This document shows, one piece after another, positions 20,214-31,295 of a stretch of DNA of 64,000 bases. Both the position numbers and the translations under genes were made by a program. Numbering within the stretch: the first letter of the stretch is position 1; each line of letters starts with the position of its first letter. This stretch comes from Calvatia gigantea (Eukaryota; Basidiomycota; Agaricomycetes; Agaricales; Lycoperdaceae): assembly GCA_025093985.1 (NCBI GenBank), contig JACAAK010000009.1, positions 806,001 to 870,000 on the forward strand, given 5' to 3'. Under the pieces are notes generated by a model. That model worked only from the letters and a program-made list of their open reading frames with translations. It searched no databases and was not told the DNA's origin.

Positions 20214-20810
20214 TTTAGCTTCTGTGGTTCTCGGTAATACTTGAGATTTTCATGGTCAGCCCAGATTTTGAATCATTCTTCAGCATCTAGAAGGTAGTGT
20301 CTCCATTCCTTCAGGGTGTGGACAATGGCTAGCAACTCTTTGTCATATATTTCATAGTTTCGTTCTGCCGGTGACAGCATTCATGATGTGAAAGCAATTG
20401 GGTGCCATTTGTCTTCTTGTAGCTGTGAAAGTACCCCTCCTAATGCATAGTCCAATGCATCAACTTCTACCCTGAATTGGCCATGCCTTTGTGGTAATGT
20501 CAGGACAGGTTCTTCAGTGATACATTTCTTGAGTTGGTTGAATGAGTCTTGGTGCTCTTGTGTCCATTCCCATATGGTTGCTCCTTTGAGTTTGTTTAAG
20601 GGCCCTGCAATTGTACTGAAGTTTTTGATGAAATGTTGATAGTAGTTTGTGAAATCCAGAAACCTTTCTACCCCTTTGGTGTTCTTGGGTTCAGGCCACT
20701 CCTATATCGATTTTACTTTATCCTCTTCCATTTCAATTCGTCCATGTCCTACCTGAACTCCTAGCATTGGGATTTCTTCTGCATCGAAGATGCACTTGGT
20801 TTGCTTGAAG
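20214..20810 (-). pseudogene. gypsy C pol, RT end and RNase H start
   Basis: The reverse strand continues C pol exactly from the TTTAG duplication. It contains the RNase H start (FRVEVDALDYALGG-like) and the RT thumb/connection region ([29 protein letters not shown]). It ends abruptly at about 20810, at the junction with plus-strand gag of element D. Stops are present. Confidence 0.85.
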
Positions 20811-21029
20811 CACATCTTCAATAACAAAGGAGAACTGAAATGTTACAACTGTGGCATTTTCAGACATATCGCCAAAGACTGCAAAAAACCCAAGGAGTTA
20901 ATATGCTACAATTGTAGCAAAAAGGGACATATAGCCAAAACTTGCACTACACCCAAAAAGATCCAAGTTCAGGGGATAAAAGAAACTGCTAAAGAAGAAA
21001 GAAAGGATTTTTCTGAGGACTCCAAGTAG
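20811..21029 (+). pseudogene. gypsy D gag, C-terminal zinc-knuckle part
   Basis: Two CCHC knuckles, [14 protein letters not shown] and [14 protein letters not shown]; the second has Ser at a usually Gly position. It ends at TAG 21027-21029, preceded by the conserved GGATTTTTC motif. The upstream gag core is missing because of the junction at 20811. Confidence 0.88.
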
Positions 21030-24000
21030 GCGCTACCTCAAGAGTCAAAAAACTTGTATTTAGGATATCAGACAAATTCTACACAATTCCTTAGAGAAGA
21101 AAGTGCAAACTAAACCTGAAAGGGAAAATACAAACCACGAAAAAGGAAATCACAGTCACCACAATTGTAGACTCAGGATGCATGACCAGCAGCATTAGCA
21201 AAAAACTAGTAGATGAAGAAGGACTCCCCATCCAAACACTAAAACAGCAAATCTTGGTATTAAATGTGGATGGGACACCAAACCAAGGCAGAAAAGTAAC
21301 AGAGACAGCCATGATTAACATTGATATCCAAGGATACAAAGAACAAATCGAGGCATCCATTGTACAGCTACAAGACAGGGCAGAAATCTTTCTAGGACAT
21401 GATTGGCTAGTTAAACACAACCCAGAAGTGGATTGGGAAAATGGACAAATCAAATTCACCCAATGCCCACCAGGATGTCAATTCTCCCATCAGAATATAC
21501 CTATTACAGGAAAAATACAAAGCATGGCCACTACTGAAGACCTATGAGAAGAAGAAGACAAGCCAGACCCGACCAAGCCAGAGGACCTACCAGACTACAT
21601 ACAACCATTCATACACCTGTTCAACAAGACAACATTCGACAAGCTCCCAGAATGAACCAAATGGGACCATGAGATAATTCTAACCGAGGATGCCCCAAAA
21701 GAAATAAGTGTGGGGACATATAACATGACAATTAAAGAACAAGACAAACTTAAGGCATTCATCAAAGAAAATCTAGAATCAGGACAAATACGACCATCGA
21801 AATCCCCATATGCAGTACCAACATTCTTTATTCCAAAGAAAGATGGGTCCAAAAGACTAATCCAAGACTACAGATGGTTGAACAATGTAGTGGTCAAAGA
21901 TAAAATGCCACTACCAAGAATCAGCGAGGTAATTGACAAACTTGGAAAAGCAAAATATTTCAACAAACTCAACATCATCTAGGGATACAACAATGTCAGG
22001 ATCAAGGAAGGAGATGAATGGAAGGCAGCTTTCCTTACCAACAAAGGACTTTTCAAACCAATGGTCATGTACTTTGGCCTAAGTAACTCGCCAGGAACTT
22101 TCTCCAGAATGATGACAAGCATATTCCAAGACCTACTACAAAATGGAGATATTGTGAACTATATGGATGACTTTGCTATCCTAGGCAACAACAAAGAACA
22201 ACTGAAGGAACGAACAGTATGATTCCTAGAATGAGCCATCCAATATAACCTCTGCTTCAAACAGACTAAATACATCTTTGATGCAGAAGAGATTCCAATG
22301 CTAGGAGTTAAAGTGGGGCATGGGCAAATCGAGATGGAAGAAGAGAAAGTGAAATCAGTATGGGAATGGCCTGAGCCAAAAAATACCAAAGAAGTAGAAA
22401 GATTCCTGGGCTTTGCAAACTACTACTGATGCTTCATCAAGGACTTCAGCAAAATCGCAGGACCACTGAACAAGCTCAAAGGGATAGCTACATAGGAATG
22501 GACTGAAGAACATCAGACTGCCTTTGACTAACTTAAGAAATGTATCACTGAAGAACCCATCCTAACACTACCGCAAAGACAAGGTCAATTCAGAGTAGAA
22601 GTTGATGTGTCAGATTACACACTAGGAGGTGTACTGTCACAACAGCAAGAAAACAAATGGCACCCCATTGCCTTCACTTCAAGAACGTTATCGCCAGCTG
22701 AACGAAACTATGAAATATATGACAAAGAATTACTAGCAATCGTTCACGCCTTGAAAGAATGGAGACATTACCTCCTTGATGCCAAAGAAAAATTTGAAAT
22801 CTGGACTGATCACGAAAATCTGAAATACTATTGGGAACCACAGAAACTGAATGGACGACAAGCACGATGGTACCTGTGGCTACAAGACTACAACTTTATA
22901 CTACAACATGTACCTGGAAAAACAAACACAAAAGCCAATCTACTATCCCGAATCCATCAAATACCAGAAGGACAGGAAGATAAATTAGTCACCATGATCC
23001 GAGAAAGCTGGCTACAGACCAACAGTGCAGACAGCACGATACTCCTACGAGCAGAACTATTCATCGAGCTAGATCTCCTAGAGAAAATTCAAAGCTGAAC
23101 CCAATGAGAGACAACAGTCCTGACCAAACTGAAGAAACAAGATTCCCAACTCATTGAACACCATGGCATAGTCTACAAACAAAACAGTGCATATGTTCCA
23201 CCCAACCAAAGGTTGCAGGAAGAAATCCTAACACAATATCATGATATCCCAGACACAGGACACCCAAAGCAACACAAGATGATGGAACTAATTAGCTACG
23301 ATTACTGGTGGCCAACAATGCGAAAAGACATGAAAAGATACATCTGAGGATGCCAAGCCTGCCAAAAAAACAAAACAAGAACAATACCGCTCAAATTGCC
23401 GCTACACCCCCTCCCAGTCCCAAATGGACCTTGGGAAGAAATTAGCATTGATATGATCGGACCACTACCAGAGTCCGAAGGGAAAGATGCAATATTGGTC
23501 ATCATAGATCACTTCACAAAAATGATACAGCTTATAGTGACTACCATGGATGTTCCATCCAAAGGCATCACAAAGATATATCGAGACGAGATATGGAAGC
23601 TACATGGACTACTGAGGAAAGTACTCAGCAACTGAGGACCACAGTTCACATCAGAATTCACAAAAGAACTATTCAAAGGACTTGGTATAGAATGAAACCT
23701 ATTGACAGCATACCACCCACAAATAGGTGGACAAACAGAACACATCAACAGAGAAGTAGAAACATACATCCACTTATACTGCAACTACAACCAGGATGAC
23801 TGGGCAGAATGGCTTCCCATTGCAGAATTTCAGTACAACAACAAACAACATGGAGGAACACAGGTGATGCCGTTCTTCTTAAACTACAGAAGAAACCCAT
23901 GGAAAGGAAAAAACGAGCTAACAACAAACAACCCAGTGGCCACAGATTTCCTAAAGGAACTTTAGACCACCTGAGACAACACCTCATCAGTACTACATGC

Positions 24001-24550
24001 ATACTAAGAAAAGATGAAACAGCAATATGACTGCAACAAGACCCACACCAAAACATACCAAATAGGTGATGCAGTGTGGCTGGAAAACACAAACATCCAT
24101 ACCAATCAAACATCAAAGAAGCTAGGCCAAAAACAGTATGGACCTTTCCTCATTAAGGAGAAGATAGAAGAAGTGGTATACTGGCTAACGCTACCAGATG
24201 GATGGGCCATCCATGATGTATTCAATAAACAACTCCTGACACCAGCACATCAGGCTGAGTTCCCAAGTCAAAAACAGCCACTGGCACTGGTCCCAGTGAT
24301 CATCAACAATAAAGAAGAATACAAAGTAGAAGAAATCCACAGACGAAGGAAGTAGGGAAGGGGATATCAATTCCTAGTCCACTGGAAGGGGTATAGCAAT
24401 GAAGAAGATATATGGACAGCAGAGTCCAACTTGGAAAATGCGAAAGATGCCATATGAGACTACCTAAAAAGGCATCCAGAGGATACCCATAAAAGAGGGG
24501 GTAGAAAACACAAAAAAGCATTGAACAAACAACCTGGACAAAAAAACTAA
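21030..24550 (+). pseudogene. gypsy D pol: protease to chromodomain, many stops
   Basis: Protease at 21170-21550 (ATIVDSGC-type motif read as TIVDSGCMTSSISKKL; GHDWLVKHNPEVDW). RT at 21700-22250 (YMDDFAILGN). RNase H at 22600-22950 (VEVDVSDYTLGGVLSQ, WTDHENLKYY). Integrase at 23180-23960 (NGPWEEISIDMIGPLPESEGKDAIL, AYHPQIGGQTEHINREVE). Chromodomain at 24360-24480. At least ten in-frame TGA or TAG codons occur, mostly where B or G keeps Arg or Trp. Order and lengths equal element B. Confidence 0.9.
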
Positions 24551-24556
24551 ACAAAC

Positions 24557-25426
24557 ATGCCTGCCTCCCAACCCAACTGTATTGCTATCAACCCCCTTGT
24601 ACACTCCACCCCTACCAGAATTTCATCTCTGCCATTCCCAGAACCAGGCAACAGCAGAGCACCGGCTCCCCAAGGAACTTGCTTCAACCTTACCAAAACA
24701 CCATCCCTAACACAAGGCCTCCTTGAAGCCTTACTCAAGGACATCGACAAGGCAACCAACAGTGAAATAGAAAACATCACCACCCAAAACAAATGACTAG
24801 TGGTAAACCGATACATTACCCTCACCACTACCTGTATCACCTTTGCCGACATGTACACAGGGTTCACCAATGCATCCTCCTCCACCAACCAACATATTCC
24901 TGCCATCTTCTGAGTATTAGACCAATCCACCCTCACCCCTAGTAAACAAGATTGTGTGTAGGGACTCCAAAGCTGAATTGATCTGGGTCTCGAGGTCTTC
25001 AACCACCTCGATATTGCCAACATATTCCTCGAGCTCACTGATATAGCCATGAAGCTACTCGGAAGAGACAAGTCAAATGAGGATCCCAACATCAACACCT
25101 TAGTCGATAGGATTCATATCACCCTCTCCAAATTGCATGACACAGTCAACACCATGCCACCACCCCACACCAGCACCCCTATGGATGAAAAGACCACTGT
25201 CTCCATAAAAGAGGAGGTCAATGCCCTCTGTTGCTTCATAAAGACCATCACACCGCCACAGCTCATATTAGTTTTTCTCCCACCTGCAAGATTCCACACT
25301 ATATTACCAGGACAAGAAAAGGACCGACACTATTGGAACTCGATAGTCAAGAACTACTGGGACAGTGCCACCACCACCAACTTCCCATTCAACAGCATCC
25401 CAGTCCCTATCTGACAAGATGGACAA
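24557..25426 (+). pseudogene. gypsy D ORF3, truncated by element E
   Basis: ATG at 24557, 6 bp after the pol stop, starts MPASQPNCIAINPLVHSTPTRISSLPFPEPGNSRAPAPQG. It has internal TGA and TAG codons. It includes the conserved VNALCCFIKTITPPQLILVFLPP and LPGQEKDRHYWNSIVKNYWDS blocks. It stops at ...PVPI-QDGQ, where the E LTR starts. Confidence 0.85.
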
Positions 25427-25730
25427 TGTTATGGCTTTTCACCGATCAAGTTGTATTCCATTGCCATCTGCATTTCTACCCATCAGTACATCTGTTTCAG
25501 CTATTCCTGTTGAGTGACCTCCATTCCTGACTCATGCCAGCTACTATGCCATTCTTACCAGACATTTCATGTAGCTACTCCATCCATTCAACTGGATGAC
25601 TTCCCCTATTTAAGCATACATACATCTACTGTATTTGGTATGCTTAACCACCTAGTTCTCCCCCCCTTACTTGCCCTCAAGTCTTAGCCTAAGTTGCAAC
25701 CTGAGGTTTACTCAGACTAAGGTCATAATA
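25427..25730 (+). repeat. gypsy E 5' LTR (304 bp)
   Basis: TGTTATGGCTTTTC...; the end reads ATAATA through CpG and other decay. It has a TATTTAAG box and the CTTAACCA motif. The primer-binding site TGGTTAAGCGT follows at 25733-25743. Confidence 0.9.
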
Positions 25731-25809
25731 TTTGGTTAAGCGTCTTCACCTCACCTTGCAAGGAGTAGGCTGAAACAGGCCTAAACAAAGACAACCCAGG
25801 AGCTAGTAT

Positions 25810-26937
25810 ATGAGCTTAAACCCAGATGAATATAGAGAACCAAATCTCGAAGTTACCGATGATGAATCTGAAACATTGGATGAAGAAGAAACAGGGAACC
25901 CTGAAGTACCTGAAAAACCTACCGAAGGAGCACATGATGAACCCAAAGCAAACCTAGCAGAAGAAGAAGTACTATCAGAACTTCTAAACAAACTCAACCT
26001 AGCAGAGGAAGAGCTAATCCATCAGGAGAAATCAGATGAATCAAGCTCAGATGAGACAGAATCAGAAACTGACTCTGATATGACTGACAATGCAGTAGCA
26101 CCCACAACAGTGCCCAGTGGGAAAGGCTTAGTGCCAGACCTGGAGTTCTTCAATGGCACCCACACCAAATTTGATGATTGGTGGAGAGCTATGACACTCT
26201 TCATGAAATTTAACAAGATTGTCTCAGCAGATGACAAGGCTATAGCAGTCTTAGCCAGGTTGAGGGGAGGAACAGCAGGAGCCTATGCAGCCATGAAAGC
26301 CCCATAAATCTTAGATGGGGAAGACTCAGTAGACTGGAAGGCCTTTTCTGAGGACTTTAAGAAAACCTTTTCCGACAATGCCTCAAACAGTAAAGCAGAA
26401 TGGCAGATTGAAAAGTTCAAACAAGGAAACAAAAACACAGCCAACTATCTAATCAAATTCCAAGTCCTAAAGAGCAAGGCAAAAACAGACAACAAACATG
26501 CAATGTTCCTGCTCAAAAAGAATGCCAGACAAGACATTATCCACACCATCACAGACTACCCATCTAGCACCAGACCTAATACCTATGCAGAATGGACAGA
26601 AGCCATTCTCGCCATGGGACAAGGGTACAAAGTATTGGAATACTGAGGAGACAAGAAAACCAACACTGGAACTACCTATGGAGGAATGGGAGAACCAATG
26701 GAGATAGGCAGTAGATGCCACATCTTCAATGTAAAAGGAGAACCAAAATGCTACAATTGTGGCGTTTTTGGCCACATTGCCAAGGACTGCAAGAAGCCCA
26801 AAGGACTAACCTATTACAACTGTGAAAAAACAGGTCACATCACCAAAGTTTGCACCACACCCAAAAAGGTACAAATCTGAGCAGTAGAGGAAACCAACCC
26901 AGATGAACAGAAGGATTTTTCTGAAGACTCCAAGTAG
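25810..26937 (+). pseudogene. gypsy E gag
   Basis: MSLNPDEYREPNLEVTDDESETLDEEETG opens the acidic N-terminus. The core FDDWWRAMTLFMKFNKI follows, with a TAA at 26305 in place of Gln and a TGA at about 26645. Zinc knuckles CYNCGVFGHIAKDC and a degraded second one (YYNCEKTGHITKVC, first Cys lost) lie at 26740-26850. It ends at TAG 26935-26937. Confidence 0.9.
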
Positions 26938-27922
26938 GCACTACCTCGCAAGTCAAATGAACTGTATCTAGGATATTAGACAAATATTACACAATTCCTC
27001 AGAAATGAAAGCATGAATTAAACCTAAAAGGGACCATTCAAACTCCAAACAAAGAAATCACAGTAAACACCATTGTTGATTCAGGATGCACCACCAGTAG
27101 CATCAGCCAAAGGCTTGTAAACGAAGAATGAATTCCCACAAAAAAACTAGAACAAGAAATCACAGTCCTCAATGCCGATGGAACAACAAACCAAGGAGGA
27201 AAGGTCACAGAAACGGCCACCATCGAAATGGAAATCAGGGGACACAAAGAGACAATTGAAGCATCAGTAGTCCAACTCCAAGACCAGGCAGAAGTATTCC
27301 TAGGACACAATTGGTTAACCAAACATAACCCTGAAGTAGATTGGAAAAACAGAGAAATCAAATTCACCTGGTGCCTGCCAGATTGCCACTTTCCACACCA
27401 AAATATCCAGGTCACCCAAAAAATCTGAAGCATGGCTATCACAGAAGATATATGGGAAGAAGAGGACGAACCTGACCCAACCAAACCAGCAGATCTGCCA
27501 GACTATGTTCAACCATTCACACACCTGTTTAACAAAACTACCTTCAATAAGCTGCCACAATGAACAGAATGGGACCATGAGATAATCCTGACCGAAGATG
27601 CTCCCAAAGAAATAAGTGCTGGAACATACAATATGATAATCAAGGAACAGGATGAACTCAAGGCCTTCATTAAAGAGAACCTTGAGTCAGGACATATATG
27701 ACTGTCAAAATCTCTGTATGTATTCCCCACCTTCTTTATACCAAAAAAGGATGGATCAAAGCAATTAATCCAGGATTACAGATGACTAAACAATGTAGTG
27801 GTAAAAGACAAAACACCACTGCCCAGGATTGGAGAAGTTATCAACAAATTGGGAAAGGCAAAATACTTCAACAAGCTTGACATCATTTGGGGGTACAACA
27901 ACATGCAAATCAAGGAAGGGGG
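26938..27922 (+). pseudogene. gypsy E pol, part 1: protease and RT start
   Basis: Protease (NTIVDSGCTTSSISQRL, then GHNWLTKHNPEVDW, where a catalytic-region Asp is changed to Asn). RT start up to WGYNNMQIKEGG, where the family F element is inserted. Multiple TGA codons. It continues at 35797. Confidence 0.88.
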
Positions 27923-28632
27923 TGTGGAGATTGCATGTCGGCTGCCTTTGGAACAGCACCCGACAAGCATCTCACACTAATTAGTCTGCCCTCCGAAGAT
28001 TTCGTCACCCTGACCATTCATCAATCTGTCGCCGATCCGCTCGTTCCTCGCTCATTACACAACTGTCCATTTCACCTGCCATACGTCGTGTTTTAGACCA
28101 CTACCCACTTTAATAAAATTTCACTGCACATCTTTCTCGTTACTGACATTTTTTTTCTAATTCAGACTCTTCGCCTCCGTAGTTGCACATTCACTCGTTG
28201 TGTTTCAAAAATTTCAACATTTTACCACAGTTCCCTAGCCTAACCTTCATTATACTAACTCAACTCATTTGCTATACAGATTCAGTATTTGTAGATAACC
28301 GTAGAAATTGAACACCGGACAAGTTGTCTACAGTATAAATACAGTCGAGCCAGTAGAGGCTCGACACCTAGTAATTGGATACCCACTTTTCTCACTCTCG
28401 AAGTCTCGCTCCGAACTCTCTCAGCATTGTCTCTCGTTGTTGGTCGCTCTCTCGTTGACTCTCAGTCCACGCTCGTTCTGAACTCTTGTCTTCAACGACG
28501 CCATCACTCTCACTCCTCATTCTCTTGTGTTCCCGGCCTCTGTCTCTCCCTTCCTGGACCTGGTTTCGAAGCCTCGTGACTGACGGACGCAGTCACACCC
28601 TATTTTCGTTGAACCGCCGCCTCATCTCTTCA
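27923..28632 (+). repeat. family F 5' LTR (710 bp)
   Basis: TGTGGAGATT...CATCTCTTCA. TATAAATA at 28334-28341 is followed at once by a perfect 8-bp inverted repeat (28344-28351 and 28358-28365). Confidence 0.93.
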
Positions 28633-28838
28633 ACTGGAGCCCACTGCGAGGGGCTTCAAACCACTTATTATCCAGGATTCCACAGAACCTTGCTCACGAG
28701 GTCACCTTCTCACTCCATAACCCGAATAACCTATCCAACAATACAATCGCAACCGTAGAAGAATTCTTTTCGTTTGCACCATCTAATACCAGATCAAATT
28801 CTGATATATCCCTGCACTGGAGCCGGCTTACATCATCC

Positions 28839-31295
28839 ATGGCCTCACAGGAACCCTTTTGACTCGACTTTGCTCGTGACGGTGATGTCTATGCTGGCGT
28901 CGTTTCCCAAGGACCCATATCCCCACCTCAAAATAAAGCTGGACCCAGCAACCGACCACTAGCACCACGTCCCGATCACCCCCGTCCTCCAACACCTCCA
29001 CGACAACAGCAACAACTGCCAGCCTACAACCAGGGCAATGCACATCCAGGACCGCTGCAACCACAAGCTCCACCCGGATTACACCAGCGTCCTCCAACAC
29101 CACCGTGGCATGGCGGCCATGCTCGCCCTTCTCTGAACCCAGCACGATGGGATGCCTACCCAACTCGATGTGCCCGATCCCCTTCACCACCGAGATGCTA
29201 CTACCAGGCTCCTCCCCCACCAGCTCCTGTCCGCTACATGCCCAGCCCCTACAACCAATCGGCACCTCGTTTCGACGGACAGTCTCGATCCCTCAAACGT
29301 TTTTTTGACGAGATCGAAATCCTAGGACGCAAGTGCAATGTTGCACCTCAGGACCTGATAACCCACACTCTGCGATATCTAGACAGCCGAGATGAAGAAA
29401 TTTGGAGAGGACCAGCTGTAAACACACAAGGAGACTGGAATCTGTTTAAAAACAAGATTATCTCGTACTACCCTGGAGCTGAAGATGAACACTGATACAC
29501 AATTACAAACCTAGAAATCATAGCTGAGAACCAAGCTGTGATCCCAATGAGAGACCGCTTCCAATTCGGCGAGTACTACCACCAATTCGTAACTAAATCT
29601 GACTGGCTACTGGCTCGAGGAGTTATATCACGACGAGAACAGAGCAAGCGATTCCTGTCAGGACTCCACGTAGATTTCTGCAACCAAGTTCGCATTCAAC
29701 TCCACCTCAGTGACCCTCTCCACCCACTCGACAACACATGGCCAATGTCAGATATTGAACGTGCGGCAAGGTTCTTACTCAACAGCGACAACAGTGGAGC
29801 TCCTCTAGCCCTTCCCTCGTTTTCAACTCACACGGCACCCTCATATCCGACTGCACCTGCTCCACAACCACCTCGGGAAACATTTGACATGTCGTCCATT
29901 GAACACTTCCTCGTATCCGATACCTTCCTCAACAAGCTAGCTGGAAAACTCGGACACTCAGCCCAAGGCCCATTACCAGTCCCTAATTATAACTTGTACC
30001 AATGCCCACCACCACCCGATTGCAAATTCTGCTCGAACTTGGACCATTACCTGCGATCATGTCAAGAGCTTTCAAAGTATATCCAACAAGGCCTATGCAT
30101 CCGAGATCACACCAATCGCATCTGCCTCCCAGATGGCACCTTAGTTACTCCACGAATCGCACCAGGACAGAACATCAAGGAACGTATTGACAACTGGCAC
30201 CGCTCTCGCTCAGTACCCCCTTCTATAGTCCAAACCAATATCCTCGAAGCCATACCTGCTCCCTCACAAACACCACAACCGCCCATACCCTCCCACATAT
30301 CCTCACACTTCAATGCCACTATACAAGAAGAGCAGGAACTACAAATACTCAATACAGTCACGATGGCGGCACTTAAACGCAAGGAAGAGATCCAGAACCG
30401 CAACAAAGGTGCTGCCAAGGCTCAAAGTGCTCCGAGGGCCACCAACCAATCATCAAACAAGCCGAAGCCGAGCCCTGGAACACAAGCGGATCAATTTCCA
30501 ACTCCAGCCAACCCAACCATGTCTACCCCGAAACACACTGCAACCAACACTACACCTGTACCATCGACCATGAACCAGCCGCAATATCGTTACTCGACAC
30601 CCATAGAAGACCCTAATCTGAATCAGAACGTCATACAACGTAGCCTCGATACCCTGTTTTCGATAACACTCCGAGAATTCTACTCCGCCGCACCCGAAGC
30701 ACGAAAGTACATCAAAGACCAGCTTACTACACGACGTATACCCACTGGACCCACAGCAACCATTTCAGCTTATGAGGAAGCACATTCTGATGACATTGAC
30801 ATTTCCCATTCCTCGTTCCTCCACCAGCAATCCCTACCTGGCTCTATCATAGTAGCCAACCAAGTTGAAGAACTACGAACGATACCCTTAGAGCTCAATG
30901 GGAAGCTCACGGTCGATGCTATACTTGACGAGGGATCTCAGATTACGGCGATTAGAAGGGACATTTGGGAAAAGCTTACGTTCCCTCTCCTTTCCACTCA
31001 AACTATGGTCATGGAAGCTGCTAATTCATCCAAGGACTCCACGCTAGGCCTTCTTCGAGACCTTCCAGCTCGCATTGGTCGAAGCACATTCTACCTACAA
31101 GTCCAAGTTGTTGAAAACGCGTCATACGAAATGCTGCTTGGCCGTCCATTCCTTACACTTACTGAAGCCCGAACACACCACTACACCAATGGCGACTCGC
31201 ACCTCACACTCGTTGATCCCAACACTCACGACACATTCACTATACCAACAAAACCGTGCATCCGCCACCCCCAACAGCCCAGCTCGGGTTTTTAA
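28839..31295 (+). pseudogene. family F gag-protease polyprotein, two in-frame TGA codons
   Basis: ATG 28839. Pro/Gln/Arg-rich N-terminus (to about residue 130); gag domain (APRFDGQSRSLKRFFDEIEI, DWNLFKNKIISYYPGA, then YTITNLEIIAENQ, FGEYYHQFVTKSDWLLARG). A CCHC-like knuckle CKFCSNLDHYLRSC lies at about 30027-30062. The protease-like domain (ELNGKLTVDAILDEGSQITAIRR; YEMLLGRPFL) is near 30890-31160; its active-site motif reads DEGS rather than DSG/DTG. TGA at 28860 is CGA in the copy at the left edge. TGA at 29493 occurs in both copies. Frame closes at TAA 31293-31295, overlapping the pol frame. Confidence 0.88.

Larger units (their letters stand above)
9184..20810 (-). mobile_element. gypsy chromovirus C (minus), split by element B and truncated in RT
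   Basis: Reading leftward from 20810: RT/RNase H piece (20810-20214), then after element B the integrase and chromodomain (12211-10504), ORF3 (10497-9507) and the 3' LTR (9488-9184). The two halves join exactly across B with the 5-bp duplication TTTAG. The 5' LTR, gag and most of RT are missing; at about 20810-20812 the sequence switches to a plus-strand gypsy. Confidence 0.88.
20811..25426 (+). mobile_element. gypsy chromovirus D (plus), 5'-truncated; probably the rest of element A
   Basis: Starts inside gag just before the zinc knuckles, runs through pol and most of ORF3, and is cut at 25426 by the E 5' LTR. The ORF3 subtype (MPASQPNCIAINPLVHSTPTRISS) matches element G, which carries the same LTR type as A. 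That supports A (8507-9183) and D being one element separated by C and a deletion. Confidence 0.85.

Noticed and set aside
25427..25730. LTR at 25427 as the 3' LTR of element D
   Set aside because: Its subtype (TGTTATGGC) differs from that expected for D (TGTTGTGAAC, as in G with the same ORF3 subtype), and it cuts D ORF3 midway.
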